Positions 10,266 to 21,129 of a DNA stretch of 64,000 bases are shown here, piece after piece; position 1 is the stretch's first letter, and each line of letters starts with the position of its first letter. The stretch is taken from positions 62,001 to 126,000 of the forward strand of contig CAJNDT010006160.1 in assembly GCA_905221615.1 (NCBI GenBank), given 5' to 3'. The DNA comes from Symbiodinium sp. CCMP2592. Lineage: Eukaryota; Sar; Dinophyceae; Suessiales; Symbiodiniaceae. The notes beneath the pieces were generated by a model that saw only the letters and a program-made list of their open reading frames with translations, was not told where the DNA came from and searched no databases. The translations under genes were made by a program, and so were the position numbers.

Positions 10266-10930
10266 GACGAATTATATTAGGGTTCAGGGTTTAGGGTTTA
10301 GGGTGTAGGGTTTAGGGTTACAACCCCCAAACCCGAAACCCTCGCCAACAAAACCAATGCCCCAACTTCCACAGAAATTCCCGATGATCCTTAGCTAAGG
10401 TTGCCCCCGTTTGGTGTACGTCATGCTCCAAAACCCCTGGCCCCCTAAGAGGCTGAACCCCAAGCCCGAAACTCCTGAACCCGACCGAGGCCCCGAATTT
10501 CAACTTTGGGGTCTAGAGTCTAGGGCTTAAGGGGGTTTAGGATTCAAAGCGAAGGCAAGGCGCTGACGACAATACGAATTGTGAGACCCTGAAGTAAAAC
10601 CTCTTATACAAGAAAACACATAAGGCTGCATAAAACACCAAAAAACCTCGACAAACCTATTGACTAGTTGCGTAGGGCAATCTGGCTTGATTTTGGCAGC
10701 TACGACCTGCCCAGCAGGGGGCCTCGGACCTCCCTCAGAGTACCACACTCGAATCTCCCAAGCGGAAATTTGCATCGGGTTTATGGTGTTGCCATTGACG
10801 GAAAATCAAGGGGGGCGGCGGACCCTTCGACAATCGGGCTGTATTCGATCATACCCCCAAACCCCCCTCAAGGAGTTTTGTTCCCTTTCTGTAGTTCTGC
10901 ATAAAATGAAGGTTTAACAGCAAACCACAC

Positions 10931-11039
10931 CTGGGATAGGTTGGCGTCGGGTTGTGGGTCCTCGCAGCCTGTGCCGGTTTCCAACAAACAACTTGCCCCT
11001 CGCACCCTGTGAGGGTCGCTCGAAGTGCAAACACCGACC
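10931..11039 (-). CDS. Candidate exon, 36 codons
   Basis: Minus strand. CCTTGAG|G acceptor, then VGVCTSSDPHRVRGASCLLE TGTGCEDPQPDANLSQ, then CCCAG|GTGTGG donor. 109 nt, phase consistent, no stop. Four Cys suggest a small disulphide- or metal-binding piece, but I assign no family. Confidence 0.5.
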
Positions 11040-11200
11040 CTCAAGGTTTCAGGCTTTGGTTTCGGGTTCCGTGTTTAGGGCTGCAACACTGCCCCAGAAA
11101 TACCTGCATAATTGCCTTCAAGAAACTCAAGATCCCGGGAAACACCCTACACAACCAGCCCTTAAATAAGAGAACCTCATCGAACCCGTACCCAACCCCT

Positions 11201-11313
11201 TACTTGGAGGTTCATGGGTAACAAGAAATGGAGCTATAAGTCCCCAAATCGGGGTTATAAGTAAAGTTACCCTACTTATAACCCACTTACAACTACCCAT
11301 GAACCTCCAAGTA
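11201..11313. mobile_element. MITE family B copy 2
   Basis: Perfect ends TACTTGGAGGTTCATGGGTA...TACCCATGAACCTCCAAGTA form. Confidence 0.9.
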
Positions 11314-11380
11314 GACCCTAACCCCTATACCCTTATAGAAGCCTGTAAGCCCTATAGATCCCTTTAAAGGAGCCCTCTAA

Positions 11381-11419
11381 CCCCACTTACAACTACTGTA
11401 CCCATGAACCTCCAAGTAG
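11381..11419. mobile_element. Solo arm of MITE family B
   Basis: CCCATGAACCTCCAAGTA with upstream CCCCACTTACAACTAC repeats the right arm of the copy 70 bp upstream. Confidence 0.7.
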
Positions 11420-11440
11420 AGAGCCCTCGAAGCAACAAAC

Positions 11441-11505
11441 AAAACCCTAAACCCTAAACCCTAAACCCCTAAACCCTAAACCCCTAAACCCTAAACCCTA
11501 AAAGC
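11441..11505. repeat. Telomere-like array (CCCTAAA)n
   Basis: About nine units, some with an extra C. Confidence 0.9.
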
Positions 11506-11744
11506 ACCGAAGCGCAGCCTGAACCCCGAGCCCCCAACACGATGCTCAGCGACAGCAAGAGCACCGGGTTAAAGGCACTCAGCCAGACCTCGAAAAAAGG
11601 GCCAAGCGGGGAGTTTAGGGGCTAAGGTGTAGGAGCTCAGTGCTCTGGAATGCAGGGTTTTGTAAAGTTGAAGGGTTTGGGATAGTTGGGAGTTTAGCGG
11701 CGAGGGGTTCAGAGCGCTTAGGGCTTTTGGGGCGCGGACTAATT
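11506..11744. other. No gene seen
   Basis: Short GC-rich spacer between two telomere arrays. No favoured frame. Confidence 0.5.
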
Positions 11745-11745
11745 A

Positions 11746-11855
11746 ACCCTAAACCCTAAACCCTAAACCCTAAACCCTAAACCCTAAACCCTAAACCCTA
11801 AACCCTAAACCCTAAACCCTAAACCCTAAACCCTAAACCCTAAACCCTAAACCCT
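11746..11855. repeat. Long exact telomere array (CCCTAAA)n
   Basis: Nearly 16 uninterrupted heptamers, one of the two longest exact arrays in the window. Confidence 0.95.
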
Positions 11856-12146
11856 AAGGGTTTCGGATCTGGGGTTGCGGGGTTTCGGACTTCAGGGGCT
11901 TTCGGATTTGAGGATTCAGTCTCCCCGTTTCCCAGCTGTCCACTTTAGGAGGCATACCAAACCCTAAACCCTACACCTGGGAAATCCGTCAGTCATGTGC
12001 GTTCCGGGTTTTGGTGTCTAATACAGGGAGCCAAGTCATTAGAATAGGGTTTGGTGAATATTACTCCATACTTTGATGGCAGGGCCTAGTATTGAGCCCT
12101 AAGTTAATAGTTGCTCTGGTCATTATCCAGGCCCCAAGAACACGGC

Positions 12147-12270
12147 TTATTGAGGGAAGCCGGGGACATCTTTGTGCCAGTAAAGGGACAAGTCCGTTTG
12201 CTGTGATGAGAAGGTCGCATTTGACTGGGGTCTCGTGTTTGTTGCAGTTCCGTTGTGGCTTCTGCTGTTG
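12147..12270 (-). CDS. Candidate exon, unknown protein
   Basis: Minus strand after an AACAGCAG acceptor: SHNGTATNTRPQSNATFSSQ QTDLSLYWHKDVPGFPQ then TAA. Polar then Trp/His-rich. Possibly C-terminal. Confidence 0.35.
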
Positions 12271-12621
12271 GGAATGGTGGGCTTTTGGGGTGTGTGGGGT
12301 GAGGGGGTGATGGAAAAGACCCTGAACCCTATAAACCCTATACCCGACACCCCTCGGTGATGGAAAAGGGGTGGCCTTCGGCCTTGTTTGGGCTTAGGCT
12401 GTTGCTGTTGTTGCTCGAACTTTGGAGGAGGCCCCTCTGCAACAAAGATGCAGCCCCTGAATGCATGGTGTCAAGGTCAAGTCTTTCGGGCTTAGGGGTT
12501 GAGGATTTTTCTCTGCTGACGTAGGGCAGGAGCGCTGCGATGCTCTTCGCACTGGTGTCGTTGGCGCAGCAACTTCTGTCCATGGTGCAGCCATGTGCCC
12601 TGTGAGGTAAGCGAATGTCAA

Positions 12622-12811
12622 AGGTTGACGAAAAGACTGTCCAGAACGTGAAGAGCAGCTGTGTGCTCGGAGTAGTTCCTCTCGGTTACAATCACTACAA
12701 GCCCATCATGAGGCGAAAGGATGTCCACAAAGCGTGCGCGCTTCTTGCTAAAAGCATGAGTCACCAGAATGTCTGCGTCCATGACCACCGCAGAACACAC
12801 ACGCCCAACTT
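12622..12811 (-). CDS. Candidate exon with alpha/beta-like sequence
   Basis: Minus strand. CTGCAG| acceptor, then VGRVCSAVVMDADILVTHAF SKKRARFVDILSPHDGLVVI VTERNYSEHTAALHVLDSL. Alternating hydrophobic strands (DGLVVIVTE) look like a Rossmann-type core, but I cannot name a family. A TGA follows FVNL, so the true donor is probably GTCTTT or GTCAAC just before it. A second open stretch (12339-12600, same strand) may be the next exon. Confidence 0.45.
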
Positions 12812-13197
12812 CTGCAGGTCAGGTATCCGGCCCATGTGCTGCCCGATATATAGTTCTGGCTGTTGACACCGCATACAAGTCTGGAGAAAGAATTTCCGGC
12901 TTCCTACAGCCTGAGACGGCTCACAATTCTCGAACACACCCTTAACCCTTAAACCCCAAACACTCCATGCCCTCCTCCTCCCAAGTCCTACATGCTTTCA
13001 GACCCCCAAACCCCAAAAAAAGCCTTAAACACCCAACCTCTTAATCCTCCACGGCCCTGAAGCAAAAACCTATACACCCCTTTAAAAACCTACAGCAAAA
13101 CCCTAATTCCTAAACCCTAAACCCTAAACCCAAAAACCTAAAGCAAAACCCTGCAAAAAACGGTCGCCCTTCCCACCACCGAATCACCTGAGAAGCT

Positions 13198-13458
13198 TTG
13201 CCGAGGTGCCCAGATCAGGGCAAAGAGCATGCCGACGTCGACCAGGATGGAGAGGCCCTGGGCTTGCTGTCCCAGAGCCAAGACCCCTTAATTAAGGAAT
13301 ATACCTTAAAGTATGATAGAATCCTTAATATGACTTAATAGCATATTCCTTAAATAAGGAATATACCTATTAAATTATCACAGAATCCCTAATATGGTTT
13401 GTATATTCCTTAATTGGAAGGTTTGGGAGTCTCTTCTGTCGGACGTTTTCGGGCGACC
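13198..13458 (-). CDS. Membrane-type exon split by MITE F4
   Basis: Minus strand. CATTCAG|G acceptor, SPENVRQ, then MITE F4, then QAQGLSILVDVGMLFALIWA PRQSFS and a TTCTCAG|GTGATT donor. Excising the MITE with one copy of the duplicated GACAG joins CGACAG to CAAGCC and keeps the frame. The segment ILVDVGMLFALIW is a likely membrane helix. This is one of the clearest cases of a MITE occupying an intron position. Confidence 0.5.
13271..13433. mobile_element. MITE family F copy 4, double core (candidate introner)
   Basis: Outer arms AGACCCCTTAATTAAGGAAT and TTCCTTAATTGGAAGGT enclose two tandem AT-rich cores, so it looks like a dimer or nested copy. GACAG(A/C)A flanks it. Confidence 0.75.
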
Positions 13459-14979
13459 CTGAATGCTCAACGTAAACCCTCAGCACCAAACACCGCATCC
13501 CTAAACCCCCCTATAGACCCCAAAACAGTTACACCCTAAACCCTATAAACCCCATAAGCCCTACAAGCCCTATAAACCCTAAAGCGCCGACACCCTATAA
13601 ACCCTAAACCCTCAAACCCTCAACCCTAAACCCCTAAGCTGACAACCCTAAAGAAGATGGAGCCTAAAACGACAGCCCCGCACCCCCTTGGGTCCGGAAG
13701 CTCCGAAGACCTCCAGTCGAGCAAAACATGTCTATAGCTCGAATACCACCACTAAGGGTTTTGGTTTTAAGGTGAAGGGCTTAGGGTTTTGGGTGCAGGG
13801 TTTTGGGTTAGGCGTTTCGGGTTTTAGGTTTTAGAGCCTTCGGGGATGGGGTTTCGGGGTTTGGGGTTGGGTTTCGGTTTTGGGGTGCAGTGTGCAATTT
13901 AGGGCCTTCATGATTAGAAACGTGTTCTTTTGGGAGGACGGGGGTATACAATGATCATGATATGCTAACTCGATATAATTCTTCCGGCCTTCCTGGTATC
14001 TGACAACGTCATCACCACTGGTCATACTGCCGCTCCCTGGGCAACCTCAACACTGCGAGATCAGGACCCCCTGCGCAACTGGCAATCGCGAAATTCGCAA
14101 TGACTAACCTGCTACCAGTATTAACAAGCATCGCACCAATAAGAAGAACGACAACAGAAAACACTAGTCTAAGAATAGGAAGAATAGAGTTTCATGGTGG
14201 TCATTGTGACGAAGGGACCCAGGGAGAATGCATTGAATGATGGACTATCGGGAGATCCTCAACATGACTGAAAGACATGATGTTGCTCATTCAGTGGCCG
14301 GAGCCACTAAACCCTGAACTGTCAACCCGGGGCCCGCAGCCGTAACTCTACACCTAAACTGCCATGAACTCCAAGCCCCTACAGCTCATCTTAAACTTTC
14401 AAAACTTCCACACCTTAAGCTTCCTTCCACACCTTAAGCCCTCGGTTCCTAACCCCAGGGACCCGTACGGAAACCCTTATGAAAGAGACCTCTGCAGGGC
14501 ACGAAACCTGAGGGACTTCTCGCGTACTAAGGCTGAGGTCACCGGCCAGAAAGTACCAGTACATCGTCCTGGGCGGAGGAGGAAAGGTTTAGGGCTTAGG
14601 GCTAATGGGGTTTAGGGTTTAGGGTTTGGGGTTTAGGGTTTTGGGTTTAGGGTGGGGTTAGGGTTCAGGGCTTGTAGGGTTTACGGTATAGGGTGAAGTT
14701 CAGGGCTTTGGGTTTAGGGGTTAGGGTTAGGGTTTAGGCTTTAGGGGCTTTAGGGTATAGGGTTTAGGGTCTAGGGTTCAGTTTAGGGTTTAGGGTTTAG
14801 TTTAGGGCTTTGGGTTTAGGGTTTAGGAGTTAGTCCCACAATGTCCCGTAGAGTTTAGAGACTAGGGCATTAAAGGCTTAGGGTTTCGGGCTTAAGGTTT
14901 ACAGTCGCAAAGCTACGCAGAACCTTTAAGTCATTTAGATATGCTTAGCCCCTGGTGGAAAACTCGTTATCTCCCGCAG
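13459..14979. other. Telomere-rich intron-like stretch
   Basis: Degenerate CCCTAAA (13460-13650) and TTTAGGG (14585-14830) units. A possible minus-strand exon near 13920-14030 reads SGDDVVRYQEGRKNYIELAY, with poor splice signals. Otherwise nothing. Confidence 0.5.
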
Positions 14980-15066
14980 TGCGATGCCAGGAACCTGCTT
15001 GCGGGCTTTCTTTGGTCCTGCATAGCGGCGCAGGGAAAAGTGCCAACCAACTCGACAACCCCTTGG
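14980..15066 (+). CDS. Candidate exon, 29 codons, phase 0-0
   Basis: Plus strand. TATCTCCCGCAG| acceptor with a pyrimidine tract, then CDARNLLAGFLWSCIAAQGK VPTNSTTPW, then TGG|GTATTAGG donor. Exactly 87 nt and open. It shows that genes lie on both strands. Function unknown. Confidence 0.5.
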
Positions 15067-15361
15067 GTATTAGGCTCTGCAGTTTTGAAATTAAGGGTTT
15101 AAGGCTTTCGGGCTTCGGGGTTTGAGCTCCGGCGCCGAACTTGGACCCTGAACCCTGATGAAATTACTCGAACTCCCGCCTCATCCTTGTGGATCCTTGG
15201 GAATGTGAGCCATGAGACCCGAAAGCCTCAAATCCCCAACCTAAACCATAGACTCGAAGCACAAAACCTAAACTCTACTCTCAACTCCAAACCCCGAAAT
15301 CCTGTACCGTACACCCTGGACCCAAAAAACGCACAACAAAACAAAAAAACCTATGCTATAC

Positions 15362-15474
15362 GGCGAATCCCAAATCTGCCATGGCTCAGGTGGCTTTCTA
15401 TGCTGTAGACCGCCCCGATGTAAGCCTTCATAGAGGGTCCCGTCCACTCTGAGGTTCGGTCAAGGGCCTTTCGG
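15362..15474 (-). CDS. Candidate exon, 37 codons
   Basis: Minus strand. GCAACAG| acceptor, then RKALDRTSEWTGPSMKAYIG AVYSIESHLSHGRFGIR, then a CGCC|GTATAG donor. 113 nt, phase consistent. No family recognised. Confidence 0.45.
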
Positions 15475-15719
15475 CTGTTGCGACTTTGTATGATCTAGGG
15501 GCCGTCGTTGTGAGAATAGAACCTTGAAAGGGTGTTTGTATGTTTTACCAAAGATTCAACAGTTATACCGCCGCTTGGTTTTGATGTACACTATGCAGTG
15601 TAGGAACTCTGTGAAACTTGTTCCTAGTCTGAGCTCTATATCAGCTCTTTATGCAAATCCCTTATCCATAAAGCCCCTGGTGTCATAGGATAGGGATTCT
15701 GAGAGGGATCCCAATGTGA

Positions 15720-15826
15720 AACCCTAAACCCTAAACCCTAAACCCTAAACCCTAAACCCTAAACCCTAAACCCTAAACCCTAAACCCTAAACCCTAAACC
15801 CTAAACCCTAAACCCTAAACCCTAAA
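15720..15826. repeat. Long exact telomere array (CCCTAAA)n
   Basis: About 15 perfect heptamers ending in AAACCGTCTC. Confidence 0.95.
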
Positions 15827-16566
15827 CCGTCTCTAAAGAAAAGGAGTCCAGGGGTCAAAATTAGGGATTCAGGCAAGCTGGGGTTTACAGTGGCCAAGAC
15901 AAAATGCAGAGAGTTGGGACATGGTATAATGGACCAGTGCTGGGATTCCCTATACTTTACGTGAGATGATTAAGGCTTTATAGTGCTTTGCCCTAAATTA
16001 TAAACCCGACACCCTGAAATCCAAACCCTGAACCATTATTCGGACGCCTCGAGATGGTCTTGTGCAACGCTATCAACTTCTGTTAAGGGGACACGACCGC
16101 CGTGCCTGCACGATGAAGAAGACCTTGGCAGCAAGGGCTTCAGAGTTTTTAGGGTTTAGGGTTTTAAGGGTTTTACGGTTAAGGGTTTGTGGGTTTAGGG
16201 GTCTAGGGGTTTAGGGTTTACGGTTTGGGCTTCAGAGGTTTGAGCCCCCAGCTTCCTAAACCTTGGAACTTCAAGCTTCCAACTTAACCTCTGAAGAGTA
16301 ACCCCCTATATACCCTACCCTAAACCCAAAACCAACCTTTTGTGATCACCGTAAGCAATAATCCCCAACCCAACAAGGCTGCCCCTCGAGCCAGAAATAC
16401 CGGGGCTCGGGGTTTAGGGCGGGGGTTTGTGGGATGAGCGTTTGCGGCTTCGGGTGCAGGGTGCAAGGTTCATATAGGGCCTCGTTTTTGTGCAACCTTT
16501 TCTCCACCCTGGCTAACACTGAGCTTTAACCGCCCTTCAATTGGCTCAGCATCCAACTGCAAATAC

Positions 16567-16740
16567 CGTTAGTCGTCTGCAGTTGCCTCCAGGCACGTCC
16601 CAAAGCAAGACGTAGTCGATCTGGTAGGCGCTGAAGCGGAGCTTTCACCCCCACGTACGGTTCCATTTCCCCGTGTCTCTGTTCTTTTGCCTTTTATACA
16701 CCTTTTTCACCATTTGTTCATACGCTTCTTTCCAGCAGGG
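16567..16740 (-). pseudogene. Exon-like frame interrupted by one in-frame TGA
   Basis: Minus strand. CAAACAG| acceptor, then PCWKEAYEQMVKKVYKRQKN RDTGKWNRTWG, then TGA (16645-16647). The same frame runs on as KLRFSAYQIDYVLLWDVPGG NCRRLT to an ACG|GTATTT donor. Frame and composition are continuous across the stop. It could be a nonsense mutation, a recoded UGA (selenocysteine or readthrough), or two unrelated islands. Hydrophilic, Lys/Arg-rich start and beta-rich end; family unknown. Confidence 0.4.
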
Positions 16741-16960
16741 CTGTTTGGACTCGGACGGTAATTCTATGTTTTTTTTGAAGCGTGATGATTCTATGTTTAG
16801 GGCTTTAAAATTAAGTTTTAGGAGTCTATGGTTTAATCGCCCAGGTTCCGCTAAACACTCAAAGACGTGCGCCCTCAAGTTTCTAGCGTCGTAAACCCAA
16901 TGCAGACAACCCCAAATCGTGGACCCCTAAACCCCGGAATAAAGACACACGCACACACAG

Positions 16961-17091
16961 AGTTCTACATCGCCGATATCCGAAAAGGACTTTACAAAGC
17001 AAAAATCAACACCGAAACACCAACTCTCCCCAACTTGGAGAAACTTCCTGCCAACTCCGAAAAACTCAAACGAACACTAGCTGAGCACTAA
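16961..17091 (+). CDS. Candidate C-terminal exon
   Basis: Plus strand. ACACACAG| acceptor, then EFYIADIRKGLYKAKINTET PTLPNLEKLPANSEKLKRTL AEH and TAA. Basic, helical tail. Function unknown. Confidence 0.4.
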
Positions 17092-17369
17092 GTCACTAAC
17101 TGACACAGGGCTTCGGGATGCAAGTTAGGGGTTGTGGTTTAGGGTTCGGTGTTCAGAAGTGTTTGGGCCTTGGGGTTTAGTGTGGGGGGCTCTTCACTCT
17201 CTGAGATTCATCGGAAGAAGAGATAAATCACAAAACCCGAATCGAAGCCACAAGACCTAAGCCCAAAATCCTGAACCCAAAGCCCCAAGCCCTGAACCAT
17301 CCTCCCGAAAACCTAAAGCTCCAAGCGAAGCCCGAAGACCTGAAACCTCAGACCTGCGCACCTTCTTAT
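17092..17369. other. No gene seen
   Basis: Degenerate telomere-like repeats in both orientations. Confidence 0.5.
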
Positions 17370-17489
17370 AAAGGCCCTACATTATGCTTCGTGATTGAGG
17401 GGTTTTTGAGTGTCGGACCTTAAAGGGACCTTCTTTAAGGTCCGAGACTCCAAAACCCCTCAATCACGAAGCATAATGTAGGGCCTTTA
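17370..17489. repeat. Near-perfect 56-bp-arm palindrome
   Basis: Left arm starts AAAGGCCCTACATTATGC and right arm ends GCATAATGTAGGGCCTTT. Over 56 bp the arms differ at about two positions, with a loop of about 7 bp. No other copy was seen here. Confidence 0.9.
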
Positions 17490-17675
17490 TTAATACTTAG
17501 AATAGGACTTGGAGGTATATTATGACTGTAGACCACCGAACGGGTAATTACATCACATTCTATATTACATTGTACTACATTTAAAAACATTATATTGCAT
17601 TATAGTACAACATATTACATGATATTCCAGTATATTGCGGTATATTACATTATCTTACATTACATTATGCTATAT

Positions 17676-17697
17676 AACCTGTATATATATATATATA

Positions 17698-17740
<43 letters not shown>

Positions 17741-17790
17741 ATATAATATGATATGTAAACAAATATGCATATATATATATATATATGCAT
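17676..17790. repeat. (TA)n microsatellite
   Basis: Long AT dinucleotide runs with GATATATA interruptions. Confidence 0.9.
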
Positions 17791-17835
17791 ACTTGGAGCC
17801 CTTGGGAATGGTTTTGGCGTCTCGGGAAAACTGTG

Positions 17836-18411
17836 GCTACGAATTCGAAGCCAAGGTGCGCTGGCCAAGCAGAAACCTACGAAGCCCCATTGCATGGGCG
17901 GGGTGGCGACGAGTCCCTCAACGACCTGCGGCTTCTTGAAAGGGTGTTGCAAGGGATTTGCGCTTGCTGTAGGGTTTTGAGCTTTTCAATCTTTCAGAAG
18001 CTTACATCTCATGACTAATTATTGGGCGTTAAGGTTTTGGTGGGGGACTTTAGGGGGCAGGCTTTGGGGTTTGGTCTTGAGGGTGTAGGGTTTGGGGCCA
18101 CGTCGTGGGCTGAGAGATGCTTTGCAGGGTTCCTCGTCATCACTCATGTGGGCATTTCATTTCATAGAACAAAGAAGCTCACAAACAGAACTCTAAACGG
18201 TGGGATCCGAAATACAAAGACCCGCAACTGGTTTTATGGGAACTTACTGGCTCCTTGTTGAATTGGGGGCGGGGTCTTATTTCGGGGTCCTAAGGTCCTA
18301 CTCGTTTGGATCTATGGCTGTGTCCTGCGGTGTTTGAAAGGCTCATTTGTTGACAAGGGTGTCTTGCAGAACTGTACTGATGGCTGACGAGGTGACGCTC
18401 ACCACTACAGG
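17836..18411 (+). other. Possible small plus-strand exons, unresolved
   Basis: 17836-17973 reads AGQAETYEAPLHGRGGDESL NDLRLLERVLQGICACC, but two other frames are open. 18130-18261 ends NTKTRNWFYGNLLAPC then TGA. 18371-18411 is a short AG-GT island reading TVLMADEVTLTTT. None is firm. Confidence 0.25.
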
Positions 18412-18779
18412 TACCTCAATCAGTTGAAAGGCTATCGGTATACATTACTTTTGTAAGCCTCCACCTCAATACATCTTAAAGGTCTTATGAAGGATTTGAA
18501 CGGACACTTCATAACGATCGAGGAGGGTTGTATAGCAAACCCTGAACCCTCAACCCCAACCCTGAATCCAAAACCTTATAGCTAAGGCTGGTCTGTGTAA
18601 GTTGACCTTGGTGGCTTGGAGATTCAATGCTAATGCCGCTAGGTGCCCCCAAGTGCCACAAGCCCGGATTAGGGTTTCGGGATGTTTCCGGTGTAGTGTT
18701 CATAGTTCAGGGTTTAGGGTCTAGGGTTGAGGGTGTGAAGTTTAGGATTACGGCTTCAGGGTTCAGGGATTCTGAACCT

Positions 18780-19030
18780 GTTAAGTTCTACGTAACTTTA
18801 AACCCTGCAAGGCTTCAAGCACAAAGACGTTTTGGGGCTTCAAGTTCAAAACTACGTCCTTACAAGGAGGCCAAAAGAGCCTTGTCATGGGCTCCTTACG
18901 ACAAAAGCATCATGTCGGAAACACGAAGCACAAAAAGCAAAACGGATCCTAACATTCACCAAGAAATCAAACTTCATGGTCATAAACCTCACGGGGTGTT
19001 CCGGCAAAGGGCTCTAAGAACACAACCGAA
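18780..19030 (+). CDS. Candidate exon ending at MITE E2
   Basis: Plus frame RRFGASSSKLRPYKEAKRAL SWAPYDKSIMSETRSTKSKT DPNIHQEIKLHGHKPHGVFR QRALRTQPK runs into MITE E2. Basic and polar. The 5' end and the join after E2 are uncertain. Confidence 0.35.
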
Positions 19031-19132
19031 GGGAGTTTCCGAAGATTAGGGGTACCTTATTTGGGGGTCCTTACAACAAGGATCCTACTACTTAGGGTTC
19101 TAGATCAGGGTCCCCTGTTTTCGGAAACTCCC
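19031..19132. mobile_element. MITE family E copy 2
   Basis: Ends GGGAGTTTCCGAAGATT...TTTTCGGAAACTCCC, with GGATCC core. Confidence 0.85.
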
Positions 19133-19381
19133 AGATCAAACAAACATAGGGATGTCACGATGAACGTCTCTGGAATATCCCAGTGCCCCCTTACAAAAGC
19201 CCCTTCAAGGCACCCTAGACGCTGAACTGGAAGCGCTTAAGGGTCCGCGCAGGGATCTTCAAGGAGCCCTCCAAGAGACCCCGTATAGAAAGCTTTACTA
19301 GCTGTCGATTTCAACAGTCCCCAAAATTATGTGTAATTCGGGCTCCGTATTAAGCAGTAAGGAAAATAAAAACTGATCCCA

Positions 19382-19490
19382 AATGGGTGGTTCTCAAAAT
19401 TAGGGTCGCTTTTTGGGTCCCTAATATAATACGGCACCTATTATTTGAGGTACCCAAAAGGGGGACCATAATTTTGACAATCACCCAAAT
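19382..19490. mobile_element. MITE family D copy 2
   Basis: TGGGTGGTTCTCAAAATTAG...ATTTTGACAATCACCCA. Confidence 0.85.
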
Positions 19491-19678
19491 CGATACCTAG
19501 CTTATGATCAAGGGTCCGAACATCACGGAAGGCAGGAGGAGCCTTGCCTTGTCAGACCCTCACAGGGTTTGGTGCTCAGGGTCTAGGGTTCAGTGTTGAC
19601 CCTAAGGGTCCAAAGGAGCTAATACTTAGATACTTGGGTTATGGATAGCAATTTTGTGCCGTTTTTTTGATTTTTTTT

Positions 19679-19699
19679 GGGGGGGGGGGGGGGGGGGGG
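19679..19699. repeat. Poly-G run
   Basis: About 21 consecutive G after a T-rich stretch. Length may be an assembly estimate. Confidence 0.9.
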
Positions 19700-19737
19700 T
19701 GGGTGACGATAAACTATTATTAAGTACTTGAACCCTG

Positions 19738-19806
19738 GGCTTCTGGAAGTTTCTACTCCACTTCCTGCTGCCAGGCGACGACATACTGCGCATCGCCTGG
19801 GACTTG
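19738..19806 (+). CDS. Candidate exon, hydrophobic
   Basis: Plus frame GFWKFLLHFLLPGDDILRIA WDL then a TTG|GTAGCC donor. The acceptor is unclear. Membrane- or amphipathic-helix-like. Confidence 0.4.
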
Positions 19807-19848
19807 GTAGCCGATCCCTAAACCCTGAGATCCTGAACCCTAAACTTT

Positions 19849-19915
19849 TAGGGTTTAGGGTTTAGGGTTTAGGGTTTAGGGTTTAGGGTTTAGGGTTTGG
19901 GGTTTAGGGTTTAGT
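19849..19915. repeat. Telomere-like array (TTTAGGG)n
   Basis: Seven exact heptamers and variants. Confidence 0.9.
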
Positions 19916-20477
19916 GTTAAACCCCAAACCTTTGTAACCCTTTCAACCCTTTTAATCCTTATAACCCTTATAACCCGTACAACCCTTATAAACCTTGTAA
20001 CCCTTATAACCCTTATAACCCCCTAAACCCCTCAACGACTTTCCTGAGGCTCATTCCACGGACTTTTGCTTGAGGGCTTTGGGGTGCTTTCCGGGTCCCA
20101 AGGGCCAAGGACCTAGGACCTAAAACGGGTTTTGGGTTTGGGTTTTGGGGTTTTAGGGTTTGGGTTGGTTTAGGAGTTTAGGGTTTGGGGCTTGGGTTCA
20201 TGGAATTTGGGTTTGGGGTTTGGGGTTTAGGGTTTGGAGTTTGGGGTTTGGGATTTCGGACTCACTTCGGAAGCCGGGGCGTATGATGTCAAGTTTGGAA
20301 TTGGGACTTGGGGGTAACTGAGAACAGCTTGGATTAAAGGCATCCCTACGTTGAAGACTGGAGCACCGCGCAGGATGCATAGTGAGGGCGGGAGGGTGCC
20401 GGCGTAAGGTCTGAGGGGGACCACGGGTCACAGTGTGTTTCGAGACAAACACTGACACCAATCCTTGTCCTGCTTAA

Positions 20478-20552
20478 AGGATCATGGGACTTAGTAACTA
20501 GGGATATAATTAGGGTAACTGTACTTCTAACTACTTATAACCCATGATCCTC
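20478..20552. mobile_element. MITE family C copy
   Basis: GGATCATGGGACTTAGTAAC...AACCCATGATCC, a short version of the element at 1926. Confidence 0.65.
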
Positions 20553-20597
20553 TAAGTGGGACTGCAAAGCTGCAACCGTCTCAAAGCATTTCACTGC

Positions 20598-20623
20598 GAC
20601 GACGACGACGACTGCCAATACTA

Positions 20624-20655
<32 letters not shown>

Positions 20656-20779
20656 ACTACTACTACCGACTACGACTACGACTACGACTACGACTACGCC
20701 TACGCCTACGCCTACGCCTACGACTACGACTACCACTACCACTACCACTACCACTACCACCACCACTACCACCACCACC

Positions 20780-20826
<47 letters not shown>

Positions 20827-20958
20827 TACCACTACCACTACCACTACCACTACCACTACCACTACCACTACCACTAGTACTACTAGTACTACTAGTACTA
20901 CTAGTACTACTAGTGCTACTAGTACTACTAGTGCTACTAGTACTACTGGTACTACTAG

Positions 20959-21050
<92 letters not shown>
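20598..21050. repeat. (CTN)n compound triplet array 1
   Basis: Blocks of CTA, CGA, CTG and CCA triplets change composition along the array. The long Leu/Val/Ser-only frames here are repeat artefacts. Confidence 0.95.
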
Positions 21051-21079
21051 GGCCATCCCCCCCTGGTGCGACGCCGGTC
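21051..21079. repeat. Inverted copy of the array-2 boundary
   Basis: GGCCATCCCCCCCTGGTGCG is the reverse complement, with few mismatches, of the boundary at 22607-22630. Confidence 0.8.
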
Positions 21080-21129
21080 GCTGAGTTCGTGGATGTACAA
21101 CATGTTCCATCACAGCTGTCGCGGTCCAA

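Noticed and set aside
11746-15826. True chromosome end
   Set aside because: Arrays are internal, in both orientations, and flanked by MITEs and exon-like DNA.
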